DNA from: Catenulispora acidiphila DSM 44928
GTDB taxonomy: Bacteria > Actinomycetota > Actinomycetes > Streptomycetales > Catenulisporaceae
Assembly: GCF_000024025.1 (NCBI RefSeq)
Contig: NC_013131.1
Span: forward strand, 9,466,229-9,530,228
Length of the DNA stretch: 64,000 nucleotides
Direction of reading: 5' to 3'
The first letter of the stretch is position 1, and every line of letters starts with the position of its first letter. Under the pieces are notes generated by a model. It made no database searches, was not told the origin of the DNA, and worked only from the letters and a program-made list of their open reading frames with translations. Of the stretch, positions 53,784 through 62,863 are shown in pieces. The position numbers were made by a program, and so were the translations under genes.

Positions 53784-56700
53784 ATGGCGCACGATACGGA
53801 CCGGCAATACCTCGCGCCGCAGGGACCGCCGCCGGGTATGGCGCAGCAGACTCCGGTCGCCTTGAAGCGGCAGCGGAGCGCAGCGGACGTCCTCACCGGT
53901 CTGGGGGCGCTGCTGGCGTTGCTGGCGCTGGTGATCGGCGTGCCGTTGGCGTTGGCGTACTTCGTGGGCTGGCCGCTGCCGCACCACATGCCCTCCGGCG
54001 GCGTGCTGAACTCGAAGATCGACACCAAGACCTTCACCAACGTGCTGGCGATCCTGGTCTGGCTGGCGTGGGCGCAGTTCTCGGCGTGCGTGCTCGTCGA
54101 GGCGCTGGCCGCCGCGCGCGGTATCGGGATGCCCGGCCACGTGCCGCTGTCCGGCGGCAGCCAGGTCCTGGCCCGCCAGCTCGTCGCCGCCGTGCTGCTG
54201 ATCACCGCCTCGGCCGCCTCCTTCGCCCCCGGTCTGTCCTCCCTGGGCCGCACCTCCGGCGACGGCCCGCACCGCGCGCCGATCGCCGCGACCCAGGTGC
54301 TGCAGCAGGGCACGCGCGCCGACACCGCGATGCCCTCGGGACCGTCGCAGCGCGCTGCGACGTCCATCGACGCCCGCACCGCGACGGACACGAAGTCCCC
54401 CGCGGCCAAGGGCGCGACGAAGTTCTACCGGGTGCAGCCGCCGGCCGGGCGCCACCACGACTCGCTGTGGGAGATCGCGCAGCGGCACCTCGGCGACGGC
54501 CGCCGGTACCAGGAGATCTACGACCTGAACAAGGACCGGGTGCAGCCGGACGGCTCGATGCTGACCAAGGCGTCGCTGATCCGCCCGGGCTGGATCCTGG
54601 AGATGCCGGCCGACGCGGTCGGCGGGGACCTGGTGAACGATCCGTCGGCGCCCGCGCAAGCGTCGGGACCGACGCACCCCGGTGCGCCTTCGCACCAGGG
54701 CGGCGGTCCCGCGCACAACGTGCCGGGTCCCGGACCCGGGAGCGGTGTCCAGCAAGGCGGTCCCGGCGCTCTGCCGGACCCGCACGCCGTGGGCGGTCTG
54801 GGCGGCGTGCCCGGAAGCCCTTCTACCTCGTCGACCCACGTCCCGCACGGCGCGAGCGCCGCCGCCCTGGACCGCATATCCGCCACCGAGCAGACGGTGA
54901 CCCTGCCCGCGGTGACCGACGCCGCCGCGACGGTCGGCCAGGCCGCCGCGGACGCCGTGCACCACCTCGGAGACGGCTCCGGCGAGCGGTCCGACGCGGT
55001 GAAGCTCGGCGCGACCAACCTTTCGCAGAACCCTCAGTCGCCGCCCGCACCGCGCCAGAGCCCCGTTTCGCCGGCGCACGCGACCATCGCGGCCGGCAGC
55101 CACACCCCGAGCAACGCGGCGCACCGGAACCAGGCTCCCGCCGGCGAGGAATCGCCGTACCGGCTGCCGCTGGAGCTCGCTTCCGCGCCGCTGCTGGCCG
55201 CCGGGCTGCTCGGCGCCCTCGGCCGCAACCGGCGGCGCCAGCTGTGGAACCGGACCGTCGGCCGCCGGCTGGCCGGGCCCGGCGGCAGCGCGGCCGGCGC
55301 CGAGGAGGCGATCCGGCTCGGCGCCGGGCTGGCCGACGCGCGGTTCCTGAACCAGGCGCTGCGCGAACTGTCCGCCTCGCTGGCCACCGCCGGGCGGCCG
55401 CTGCCGCCGGTGCAGCTGGCCAACCTGACCGAATCAGGGCTCGAACTGCGTCTCGCGGAGCCGGGTCCGGCCGCCCCGCAGCCGTGGCACACCCGGCCGG
55501 ACGGGCTCGCCTGGTGGGTCGCCCGCACCGACGTCGGCTCGGTCGCCAAGCGGGTCGCGGAGGCGGCTGTGGCGCCGTGTCCGGGACTGGTGACGGTCGG
55601 CGCGATCGGGCCCGACGCCGCCACCCGCGTGCTGCTGGACCTGGAGGCGTCCGGCGGCGTGATCGCGGTCGGCGGCGACGACGCGATGCGGCGCGCGGTA
55701 CTCGCCGCGATGGCCGTGGAGCTGCTGACGAACACGTGGTCGGACAAGATGACGGTGACGCTCGTGGGCTTCGCCGGCGACCTGTCGTCGCTGGCGCCGG
55801 GCCGCGTGCACCAGACCGCGTCGCTGGAAGAGGTCCTGCCGGGTCTGGAGACGGAACTGGCCGAACGCCGCCGCGGTCTGTCCGAGGCCGGTCTGGACTC
55901 GGTGCTCGGCGGCCGGCTCGGCATGGTCGGCGGCGCGGGCTGGCCGCCGCACTTCATCATCAGCGCCGCCCCGGTCTCCGGGCAGACGGCGGCGCGCCTG
56001 GCGGCCGTCATCGGCGACCCGTCGCGCCTGGGCATCGGCTACCTGATCGCCGGCGAGGTCCCGGGAGCGGCGTGGCAGGCCACGGTCGACGCCGCCGGCC
56101 GGCTCCGCCTCCCGGCGCTGAGCCTGGAGGTGACGGCGCAGCGCCTCCCCGACGACCAGTACCAGTCGGTCCTGGCTCTGTTCGAAGCCACCCGCGACCT
56201 CGACGGCGAGCCGATCGTCCCGCTGACCGCCGAAGCCGCGGTCCTGGAAGCCCAGCTCCGCGTGACCCCGACCGTCTCGGTCCGCCTGCTGGGGAACCTG
56301 GAGGTCACCGGCGCCTACGGCGACCTCGAGGAGGACCGGGTCGAGCAGGCCGCCGAGGCTTTGACGTTCCTGATGCTGCACCGCGACGGGGTCCACCCGC
56401 GCGTCCTCACCTCGGCCCTGTTCCCGCGCGGCGCCACCACCGAGATCGGCGACCAGGTGCTGCACCGCCTCGGGACCTGGCTCGGCGTCGCGCCGGACGG
56501 CACCCCGAACCTGGTGACGCTGCCCGACGGGCGCCTGACCGTCTCCCAGAGCGTCCGCAGCGACTGGGAGATGTTCAAGAACATGCGCGCCCTGGCCGAT
56601 CTCGACCCCCGGTATCAGGACCCGAAGAACCGCGACCAGGTCCTCGGCCAAGCCCTCGGACTGGTCCGCGGACCGCTGCTGGCGCAGCGCGAGACGAGCC

Positions 56701-57056
56701 GCTACGGCTGGCTGGCGTACGAATCGGTGGAGACCGAGGTCCCGGCGGTGATCGCGGACACGGCGATCGAGCTCTGCGAACTCCGCCTGTCCCTCGGCGA
56801 CGCCGAAGGCGCCATCGACGCGGTCCGCAGCGGCATGCGCGGGTCGCCGAACGACGAGGAACTGTGCCGCTCCCTGGTGCGCGCGACGCACGCGAGCGGC
56901 GACGAAGGCAGGCTCCGCGAAGCCATCACGGCGATCGAGGAGCAGACCCGGGCGGTACACGGCGAACGCGGCCTGCACCCGAAAACCGAGGCCCTGGTGG
57001 ACGAACTCCTCCCGGGCTGGCGCGAAGGACGCGAGGTACTGGCGGCGAGGGCGTAA
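53784..57056 (+). CDS. Large membrane protein with LysM and SARP/BTAD-like domains
   Basis: 1090 aa. Helices near 35-62, 84-110 and 131-148, then a LysM-like domain near 213-275 (DSLWEIAQRHLGDGRRYQEI, LIRPGWILEMP), a disordered stretch, another helix near 462-480, and a large cytoplasmic part. That part ends in a winged-helix-like segment (VRLLGNLEVTGAYG near 840) and a BTAD-type helical repeat domain (CELRLSLGDAEGAIDAVRSG to the C-terminus). LysM would bind peptidoglycan; BTAD is typical of SARP activators. Such proteins accompany TadE genes in actinobacteria. A role in sensing the wall during pilus assembly is inferred. AGGAAAGGGGG precedes the ATG. Confidence 0.78.
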   Translation: MAHDTDRQYLAPQGPPPGMAQQTPVALKRQRSAADVLTGLGALLALLALVIGVPLALAYFVGWPLPHHMPSGGVLNSKIDTKTFTNVLAILVWLAWAQFSACVLVEALAAARGIGMPGHVPLSGGSQVLARQLVAAVLLITASAASFAPGLSSLGRTSGDGPHRAPIAATQVLQQGTRADTAMPSGPSQRAATSIDARTATDTKSPAAKGATKFYRVQPPAGRHHDSLWEIAQRHLGDGRRYQEIYDLNKDRVQPDGSMLTKASLIRPGWILEMPADAVGGDLVNDPSAPAQASGPTHPGAPSHQGGGPAHNVPGPGPGSGVQQGGPGALPDPHAVGGLGGVPGSPSTSSTHVPHGASAAALDRISATEQTVTLPAVTDAAATVGQAAADAVHHLGDGSGERSDAVKLGATNLSQNPQSPPAPRQSPVSPAHATIAAGSHTPSNAAHRNQAPAGEESPYRLPLELASAPLLAAGLLGALGRNRRRQLWNRTVGRRLAGPGGSAAGAEEAIRLGAGLADARFLNQALRELSASLATAGRPLPPVQLANLTESGLELRLAEPGPAAPQPWHTRPDGLAWWVARTDVGSVAKRVAEAAVAPCPGLVTVGAIGPDAATRVLLDLEASGGVIAVGGDDAMRRAVLAAMAVELLTNTWSDKMTVTLVGFAGDLSSLAPGRVHQTASLEEVLPGLETELAERRRGLSEAGLDSVLGGRLGMVGGAGWPPHFIISAAPVSGQTAARLAAVIGDPSRLGIGYLIAGEVPGAAWQATVDAAGRLRLPALSLEVTAQRLPDDQYQSVLALFEATRDLDGEPIVPLTAEAAVLEAQLRVTPTVSVRLLGNLEVTGAYGDLEEDRVEQAAEALTFLMLHRDGVHPRVLTSALFPRGATTEIGDQVLHRLGTWLGVAPDGTPNLVTLPDGRLTVSQSVRSDWEMFKNMRALADLDPRYQDPKNRDQVLGQALGLVRGPLLAQRETSRYGWLAYESVETEVPAVIADTAIELCELRLSLGDAEGAIDAVRSGMRGSPNDEELCRSLVRATHASGDEGRLREAITAIEEQTRAVHGERGLHPKTEALVDELLPGWREGREVLAARA

Positions 57057-57090
57057 GGCCGTTTTCGATGACGAGGGGGAGAACGCGAGG

Positions 57091-57807
57091 ATGGAGCTCA
57101 TGGAGCGGGGCAAGGTGTACAAAGGCCTGATCGGGGCTTTCGGGGCTTGTCTGCTGCTGGCTGGATGCTCCAGTTCGCAGAAGCCGGCGGCTTTGGGACC
57201 GGTCGGCGAGAGCGCTACGGACAGTGCTGCCGGTAGCGCCACTGTCTCGGCAACGCCTACGGGAACTGCCGCGAGTTCTTCGAGTTCGACCGGTTCGGCC
57301 TCCGGCAGCAGCCCGGCGGCTGCGGCGCCGAGGACGGTGATCACGTCGTCGGCCGGCTTGACGTACAAGGCCACGGTGCCCGGCGATCCCGATTCCGCGG
57401 CGGCCCTGACAGCCTTCGAGAACTACCGCGTGATCCTGACCGCGATGAGCTCCAAGCCGGACTACAGCACGAATCTCGGCGACTACGCCGACGGGAACCC
57501 GCTGACCCTTGCGGACACGTACATCCTCACCCTCAAGCAGAACAACGAGGTCATGGTCGGCACCACGACCGAGACCGTCACCTCGTCCACGCTCACCATG
57601 GCGGCGTCCCCCTTGCCCCTCATGACGATCACGGTATGCAAGGACGCCACGAAGTACCACGAAGTCTTCAGTTACGGCAAGAACAAAGGCAAGCTCGCTG
57701 TTTCCGACATCACGCACCCTTATCCGCTGACATACACGGTGCACAAGAGCGCCGATGGGAAGTGGCGTGTGACCAGTGTCCACGGGGAGAGTGACAAGAC
57801 ATGCTGA
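57091..57807 (+). CDS. Secreted lipoprotein, unknown function
   Basis: 238 aa. The signal peptide ends in the lipobox LLLAGC (cysteine near residue 26), followed by a Ser/Thr/Ala-rich linker to about 80 and a globular domain (LTAFENYRVILTAMSSKPDY, YPLTYTVHKSADGKWRVTSV) that resembles small mce-associated or NTF2-like folds; that is weak. GGGGGAG lies 9 nt before ATG 57091. It overlaps the next gene by 7 nt and probably belongs to the Tad transcript. Confidence 0.7.
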   Translation: MELMERGKVYKGLIGAFGACLLLAGCSSSQKPAALGPVGESATDSAAGSATVSATPTGTAASSSSSTGSASGSSPAAAAPRTVITSSAGLTYKATVPGDPDSAAALTAFENYRVILTAMSSKPDYSTNLGDYADGNPLTLADTYILTLKQNNEVMVGTTTETVTSSTLTMAASPLPLMTITVCKDATKYHEVFSYGKNKGKLAVSDITHPYPLTYTVHKSADGKWRVTSVHGESDKTC

Positions 57808-58742
57808 CGACGAGACGGCGCCTGACCTCGGTCGCCGCGGTGTGCGCCATGATTTTCGCGATGGTCGCGGCCTACTCGCCCGGCCGTGCGCTGGCCGATG
57901 ACAGTTGTGTCGGCGGCCACTGGCAGCCGGACCAGAACGGTGTCCTGCACTGCGTCATCTCCAGTCCGGGAAGCCCGGGCAGTCCCGGCGGCCCGATCAA
58001 CGGCACGAACATCCAGTGCACGAACAACCACATCACCTACCAGGGCCAGGACTACGTCTGCGATCTCCCCGGGGGCTGGTCGTTCAGTTACGGCTGCTAC
58101 ATCAAACAGGTCGAGCCGCAGCCCGCGCTGAACGATCCGAACTGGGACTGGGGGGAAGATACTCTCGCGAACAGCCGCATGCAGTACATCTCCTGCGGCG
58201 TGATGCCGCCGACCGTCCCCGGTAACCGCGAACCGCATCCCGGGCCCTGCAGCGTCGTCGGCGCGTGCGGCGGGCTCGACCCCGTCCAAGGCGTCACCAA
58301 CCAGCTGGCGATCGACAAGCCCGCGCTCGGAATGGCGCCGTCCGGCGGACCCGGCGCGACCGGCTTCGTGAACGCGAACGTCTGGCTCTGGAGCAAGGGC
58401 CTGGACATCTCCACGCAGACCCGGAAGGCGGGCAACGTCGTCGGCACCCGCACCTTCAACCGTGCGAACTGGATCGTCGCCCGCAAGAACCCCGCCGGTA
58501 CCGTCACCACACTGCACTGCGACTCAGACCACGAATACACCACCGACAAGGGATCGGCGCCCTCGCCCGACCCGAACTGCGGATTCCAGTTCAAGGATCC
58601 CGGCGACTACACGATCACCGTCACGACGACCTGGACGCTGGTCATCACGCAGAACGGCGTCGCGGATCCGGCTCAGACCGTGACCAGCACGCCGACCACC
58701 ACCGCGATCACGATCGTGGAAGGCCAGAGCACCAACGGCTGA
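57801..58742 (+). CDS. Secreted protein of unknown function
   Basis: 313 aa. A signal peptide (basic start, hydrophobic core, likely cut after ALA near residue 33) is followed by a Cys-containing domain with a short SPGSPGSPGGP collagen-like stretch. There are about ten cysteines. The second half (PGDYTITVTTTWTLVITQNG) is beta-rich, like a PKD/Ig-type surface module. Start overlaps the lipoprotein stop (ATGCTGA), so the two are translationally coupled. No family recognised. Confidence 0.7.
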   Translation: MLTTRRRLTSVAAVCAMIFAMVAAYSPGRALADDSCVGGHWQPDQNGVLHCVISSPGSPGSPGGPINGTNIQCTNNHITYQGQDYVCDLPGGWSFSYGCYIKQVEPQPALNDPNWDWGEDTLANSRMQYISCGVMPPTVPGNREPHPGPCSVVGACGGLDPVQGVTNQLAIDKPALGMAPSGGPGATGFVNANVWLWSKGLDISTQTRKAGNVVGTRTFNRANWIVARKNPAGTVTTLHCDSDHEYTTDKGSAPSPDPNCGFQFKDPGDYTITVTTTWTLVITQNGVADPAQTVTSTPTTTAITIVEGQSTNG

Positions 58743-58944
58743 CCCGGCTCGCATCGCTCGCCAACACCCGCCCTCGCCCGCGTCGCCGCCCCGGCACGCG
58801 GGCGAGGCGCGTTCGGCTTCCCGCAGGTCCGCCACCCTCGCGCCACCCACGCCGCAGCCCACCGCGCACAGTCCCGGACACCCCTGATATCACTGGTACA
58901 GCCGCCCTCCACCGCACGACGCCCGCAAGACGAAGGGAGCCGCC

Positions 58945-59928
58945 GTGACCGCAGCGGACGAGCGCTTGTGGCGCCCGGAGCCGCCGGTTCCGCTGGCCCG
59001 GCTGGTCGTGTGGATCACGCGCGGGGGCGCTCCGGCGGTGGTGCGGGATCCGGAGATCGGGACCGGGGTCTACGTCGTGGCCTCGACGCTGGCCAGCATC
59101 GACATGGCCGACGCGCCCGGAGGTGCGCGACCGACCACGCCGGGGGCGGCCGACGCCGTACTGGCGTTGGTCCCGGAACACCACGGGCTGGTGGTGGACA
59201 AGGCCTCCGCGGATCCGGTGGTGCTCTCGGCGGCGACGGTCGACCAGCTTCGGCCGCGGCCGATCCCGCACGGCACGGAGGCCGATGCCGCCTTCCACTT
59301 ACTGCCGCCGCACGTGGCCGCCTACCTCGCCGGGATCCGGCGGGCCGCCAAACCGGCCGGGGCGGGGCGCATCACGGCGACCTGGACGCTCTTCCCCGAC
59401 AGCGTGCCGGCGCTGCTGCTGATCGTGAAGCCGGCGCGCAAGGCCGACGGGCCCGCCGCCCTGGACGCGGTGTACCGGGCCGTGCAGGAGCTGGCGCCGC
59501 CGGAGACCGTGCGGGTCGTCGACGCCGGGACGCTCAGCCGCGGGCAGATGTTCCGGACGCTCAGCGGGCAGCGGCTGGTCGAGTCCCCGGCGCCGGACCC
59601 CGATCCGTACGCGTGGCCCGGCGGACACGGCGGCTCGGGACCGCGCGCCGGCGGCGGCAGCAACCCTCGCTCCAGCCGCGCCAAGACCGACCCTTACTCC
59701 GACACCGGCTCCGATCCCGCCTCCGGCAAGCGCCCGATCACCGGCCGCACCCCCTTCAACCTCGCGCTGGCGATGGTCGGCGCGCTCGCCGGCGCCTTCG
59801 TCACCGCCCTGCCGCGCGAGTTCTCGATGCACGGCGCCCCGGCGGCCGGCGCGGTCGTCGTCGGGGTGCTGATCATCGTGGTCTGCGTCGGGGCGGCGCT
59901 GCGGGACTTCTTCCGGCGCGAGCCGTGA
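58945..59928 (+). CDS. Hypothetical protein with two C-terminal membrane helices
   Basis: 327 aa. The N-terminal 200 residues are soluble and mixed alpha/beta (VYVVASTLASIDMADAPGG, ALLLIVKPARKADGPAALDA), vaguely like SseB-type domains. A Gly/Ser/Asp-rich linker follows, then two helices (NLALAMVGALAGAFVTAL and AAGAVVVGVLIIVVCVGAAL). AAGGGAG precedes the GTG. The 200-nt gap before it shows nothing else. Function not recognised; its position after the secretion genes suggests an accessory. Confidence 0.65.
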   Translation: MTAADERLWRPEPPVPLARLVVWITRGGAPAVVRDPEIGTGVYVVASTLASIDMADAPGGARPTTPGAADAVLALVPEHHGLVVDKASADPVVLSAATVDQLRPRPIPHGTEADAAFHLLPPHVAAYLAGIRRAAKPAGAGRITATWTLFPDSVPALLLIVKPARKADGPAALDAVYRAVQELAPPETVRVVDAGTLSRGQMFRTLSGQRLVESPAPDPDPYAWPGGHGGSGPRAGGGSNPRSSRAKTDPYSDTGSDPASGKRPITGRTPFNLALAMVGALAGAFVTALPREFSMHGAPAAGAVVVGVLIIVVCVGAALRDFFRREP

Positions 59929-60179
59929 CCGCCGCGAGCTGTACCACCGCGAACCCTGATGGAGCGCGGCCGTGTCCTGATGCCCTTGGAATCGGCGGTT
60001 GAGCGACACCCGAGAGGATCGACGCGGCCGCACATCGGGGCACAACACCTTTCGAGTGAAGAACCCCTGATTTTCACCTGTTATCAAGCGAAAAGCCGCC
60101 CCGGCCGGATACGGTGGAGCAGTCGCGCCGCACACCGCGTGCACGAAAACGCGTCCTCCCGCGTGGCTGCCCGCTTGGC

Positions 60180-60185
60180 TACAGT
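60180..60185 (+). promoter_or_regulatory. Predicted leaderless promoter -10 (TACAGT)
   Basis: TACAGT is followed by GGCATCC and the ATG at 60193. The 7-nt spacing without a Shine-Dalgarno predicts a leaderless mRNA and supports this start for the small lipoprotein gene. Confidence 0.5.
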
Positions 60186-60192
60186 GGCATCC

Positions 60193-60627
60193 ATGCCGAT
60201 CCGGGGGACCGTAGCAGCGGCCAGGGCCGCCGCCACCGCAGTCGCGGCGGCCCTGGTCTGCGCCGCTTGCGGCAGCGCCGCGAGCCATCAGCCCGGACCG
60301 CCGCCCGGGAGCGCCACCGCCTCTTCGAGCACTGCCACCCCCGCCGCCGGCGGCACCGGCCGGCCCAGCGGGGCGCCGCTGCAGCAGGGGACGACGTCTC
60401 CGGCTGACCGGCCCAGCGGCGGGGCGATCAACGACGCGCGGCTGTCGCCGTCCTCCTCGAAGAGCCCGTCGAAGAACCCGGCGACGAGTCACCCGCAGCC
60501 GACCACCGCACCGAAGCCGACCACGGCCGCGCCGCCCCCGCCGCACAGCAGCACGCCGAGCGGGCCGGTCATGGGCTCGCGGTCGGGCACGTCGACGCCG
60601 CCCGCCCCGTCGATGTCGACGCGCTGA
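60193..60627 (+). CDS. Small Pro/Ser/Thr-rich lipoprotein
   Basis: 144 aa. A hydrophobic signal (AAARAAATAVAAALVCAAC) ends in a possible but atypical lipobox. The rest is low-complexity Pro/Ser/Thr/Gly with no globular domain. There is no Shine-Dalgarno, but TACAGT at leaderless distance supports the start. Nothing indicates function; it could be a surface stalk. The 264-nt gap before it holds nothing else that I can identify. Confidence 0.5.
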   Translation: MPIRGTVAAARAAATAVAAALVCAACGSAASHQPGPPPGSATASSSTATPAAGGTGRPSGAPLQQGTTSPADRPSGGAINDARLSPSSSKSPSKNPATSHPQPTTAPKPTTAAPPPPHSSTPSGPVMGSRSGTSTPPAPSMSTR

Positions 60628-60665
60628 GACGCGCGAAGCCCCGCTGGACAAAGGAACGCCGAAAA

Positions 60666-60688
60666 GGCTCCGGTCATCGACCGAAGCC
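60666..60688. terminator. Hairpin between convergent genes
   Basis: GGCTCCGGTC (60666-60675), loop ATC, GACCGAAGCC (60679-60688), with one mismatch. AAAA precedes it and CTTCC follows, so it could stop transcription from either side. Confidence 0.55.
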
Positions 60689-60696
60689 CTTCCTCA

Positions 60697-60734
60697 CGCA
60701 CTCATACGCCTCACGCGCACTCACACGCCTCACG
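60697..60734. repeat. 19-bp direct repeat, two units
   Basis: CGCACTCATACGCCTCACG (60697-60715) is followed directly by the same sequence with one change (60716-60734). It lies between convergent genes, past the hairpin. No function evident. Confidence 0.8.
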
Positions 60735-60791
60735 CGCGCCCTCACGCACGCGTGCCGCCCGAGCTGAGAAGGCACAAAGACCGGCGCCCGC

Positions 60792-61472
60792 TCAGCCCTC
60801 GAACTTGTACCCGAGCCCGCGCACCGTCACCAGGTGCACCGGCGTGCCCGGGTCCGGCTCGATCTTCGCGCGCAGGCGCTTGACGTGCACGTCCAGCGTC
60901 TTGGTGTCGCCGACGTAGTCCGCGCCCCACACCCGGTCGATCAGCTGCATCCGGGTCAGCACCCGGCCGGAGTTGCGCAGCAGCATCTCCAGCAGCTCGA
61001 ACTCCTTCAGCGGCAGCTCGACGGGGCGGCCGTCGACCGTCACCTTGTGCCGGTCCACGTCCATCCGGACCGGGCCGGCCTCCAGCGCGCCGCCGTCCGG
61101 CTCGTCGCTGGCCGCCTGCCGGCGCAGCACCGCACGGATGCGGGCCACCAGTTCGCGGGCCGAGAAAGGCTTGGTGACGTAGTCGTCGGCGCCCAGCTCC
61201 AGGCCGACGACCTTGTCGATCTCGCTGTCCTTGGCGGTCAGCATGATCACCGGGACGTTGGACTTGGCCCGGATCTGCCGGCAGACCTCGGTCCCGGGCA
61301 GCCCGGGCAGCATCAGGTCCAGCAGCACCAGGTCGGCGCCGTGCCGGTCGAACTCCTCCAGCGCGGCCGGGCCGGTGTCGGCGACCGCCACCTCGAAGCC
61401 CTCGTTGCGCAGCATGTAGGACAGGGGGTCGCTGATCGAGTCCTCGTCCTCGACCACGAGTACACGGGTCAC
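60792..61472 (-). CDS. phoP: Phosphate-response regulator (PhoP/RegX3 type)
   Basis: 226 aa. Receiver with VVEDED, phosphoacceptor LVLLDLMLPGLPG, Thr in MLTAKD and Lys in VTKPFSARELVARI. The OmpR-type winged helix has LPLKEFELLEMLLRN and TLDVHVKRLRAKI, ending VRGLGYKFEG. It matches PhoP of streptomycetes and RegX3 of mycobacteria, and under low phosphate should bind PHO boxes. GGGAGG precedes the GTG. The kinase lies 44 nt upstream and phoU is divergent with PHO boxes between. Confidence 0.9.
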   Translation of the reverse strand: MTRVLVVEDEDSISDPLSYMLRNEGFEVAVADTGPAALEEFDRHGADLVLLDLMLPGLPGTEVCRQIRAKSNVPVIMLTAKDSEIDKVVGLELGADDYVTKPFSARELVARIRAVLRRQAASDEPDGGALEAGPVRMDVDRHKVTVDGRPVELPLKEFELLEMLLRNSGRVLTRMQLIDRVWGADYVGDTKTLDVHVKRLRAKIEPDPGTPVHLVTVRGLGYKFEG

Positions 61473-61516
61473 TTCGGGGTCCTCCCACTAGGTATCAGGT
61501 TGTTCAAGGGGGGCCG

Positions 61517-62668
61517 TCACACAGCCCGTGCCAGATCGCGTTCCTCGACACAGACGGGGAGCTTCAGGGTGAAGGTGGAGCCGTTCCCCTCGGAGGACCA
61601 CACCGTCACCTCCCCGCCGTGCGTGGCCGCGATGTGCTTGACGATCGACAGGCCCAGGCCCGTCCCCCCGGTCGCGCGCGAGCGCGCCGGGTCGACGCGG
61701 TAGAACCGCTCGAAGATGCGCTCCAGGTCGCGTTCGGGTATCCCGATGCCCTGGTCGGTGACCGAGATCTCGACCAGGTCGCCGGTGCGCTTGACGGTCA
61801 CCGCCACCCGGGTGTCGTCCGGGGAGTAGTTCACCGCGTTCTCCACCAGGTTGCCCAGCGCCGCGGACAGCTGGGTCCGGTCCCCGCGCACCGCGGCGTC
61901 GTCCTCGGCGTCGGCGATCAGCTCGATCCGGCGCGAGGCGGCGGTCTCATAGCTGCGGTCCAGCGCGTCGGCCACCACCTCGGCGACGTGCACCTTCTCC
62001 GCCGAGGCGGCCAACGGCGCGTCGATCTGCACCCGGGACAGGTCGATCAGGTCCTGGATCAGCGAGGTCAGCCGGTGCGACTCCTGCTGCATCCGGGCCG
62101 CGAAGCGGCGGACCGCCTCGGGGTCGTCGGAGGCCGACTGCACGGCCTCGGCCAGCAGCGACAGCGCCCCGACCGGGGTCTTGAGCTCGTGCGAGACGTT
62201 GGCCACGAAGTCCCGGCGGACCTCGTCCACCCGCCGGGCCTCGGTGCGGTCCTCGACCAGCACCAGCACCAGGGCGGCGCCCAGCGGGGCGATGCGGACC
62301 GTGGAGTGCAGGACGGCGGCCGCGCCGTGCGGCAGCTCCAACTCCACCTGGCGTATCTCGCCGTCCCGGCGCACCTGCCGGGCCAGCTCGAGCAGCTCCG
62401 GCGAGGTCAGGCTCCGGGACTTGACCAGTCCCATCGCGTAGGCCGCCGGGGAGGCCTTGACGACGGCGTCACTGGCATCCAGCACCACGGCTGAGCTGCG
62501 CAGGACCTGCAGGACACCGGCGACGCCCGGCGGGACCGGATCCTCGCTCGGCGATTCGGGTGGACCCACGCGCTCCCTTTCGCTGAACCGGAAGGCCAAA
62601 GCTCCGCTGACCCCGGTACCCAGGCCGATCAGCGCGGCCAGCCCGGCGGTCGCAGCATTGACGTTCAC
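61517..62668 (-). CDS. phoR: Phosphate sensor histidine kinase (PhoR/SenX3 type)
   Basis: 383 aa. One N-terminal helix (GLAALIGLGTGVSGALAF), no second helix visible, a PAS-like linker, HisKA with the phospho-His in VANVSHELKTPVGALSLL, N-box LGNLVENAVNYSPDD, and G-boxes TDQGIGIPE and GGTGLGLSIVKHI. I place the start at GTG 62668, 7 nt after a TACTGT -10 element; ATG-less upstream codons to 62704 lack a ribosome-binding site. It controls PhoP, with PhoU as the likely signalling partner. Confidence 0.88.
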   Translation of the reverse strand: MNVNAATAGLAALIGLGTGVSGALAFRFSERERVGPPESPSEDPVPPGVAGVLQVLRSSAVVLDASDAVVKASPAAYAMGLVKSRSLTSPELLELARQVRRDGEIRQVELELPHGAAAVLHSTVRIAPLGAALVLVLVEDRTEARRVDEVRRDFVANVSHELKTPVGALSLLAEAVQSASDDPEAVRRFAARMQQESHRLTSLIQDLIDLSRVQIDAPLAASAEKVHVAEVVADALDRSYETAASRRIELIADAEDDAAVRGDRTQLSAALGNLVENAVNYSPDDTRVAVTVKRTGDLVEISVTDQGIGIPERDLERIFERFYRVDPARSRATGGTGLGLSIVKHIAATHGGEVTVWSSEGNGSTFTLKLPVCVEERDLARAV

Positions 62669-62675
62669 ACAGCCA

Positions 62676-62681
62676 ACAGTA
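62676..62681 (-). promoter_or_regulatory. Predicted leaderless promoter -10 for phoR (TACTGT)
   Basis: On the minus strand TACTGT is followed by TGGCTGT and the GTG at 62668. No Shine-Dalgarno is present. It lies 62 nt from the PHO boxes, so activation by PhoP is possible for this side too. Confidence 0.5.
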
Positions 62682-62742
62682 AGGGCGGTTCGCACCGCGA
62701 ACACTCCCGCGGATCATTCCGCCGTACCGGCGTGGCCAAGAG

Positions 62743-62775
62743 TTCACTTTCCAGCCCTCATCGGTTCACCTGCGG
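62743..62775. promoter_or_regulatory. PHO box (PhoP operator)
   Basis: Three consecutive 11-nt units: GTTCACTTTCC (62743-62753), a degenerate AGCCCTCATCG, and GTTCACCTGCG (62765-62775). Units 1 and 3 match the streptomycete direct-repeat pattern G-T/G-TCAYYY. It is located between divergent phoR and phoU, where PHO boxes are known in Streptomyces. Confidence 0.8.
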
Positions 62776-62863
62776 CATTGTCCCGGGACGCCTGGAACGG
62801 GGAGAGTGGTCGGCGTCCGCACAGCAGACGAAGAGCACACGCGACGACAGGAGCGGTAACCCC

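Noticed and set aside
54068-57130. A 1020-codon plus-strand frame overlapping the LysM-BTAD gene
   Set aside because: It is a frame-shifted shadow rich in Arg/Pro/Gly. The 53784 frame has recognisable domains and a strong ribosome-binding site.
60697-60734. The 19-bp direct repeats as an operator
   Set aside because: They lie between convergent genes after a hairpin, far from any start codon.
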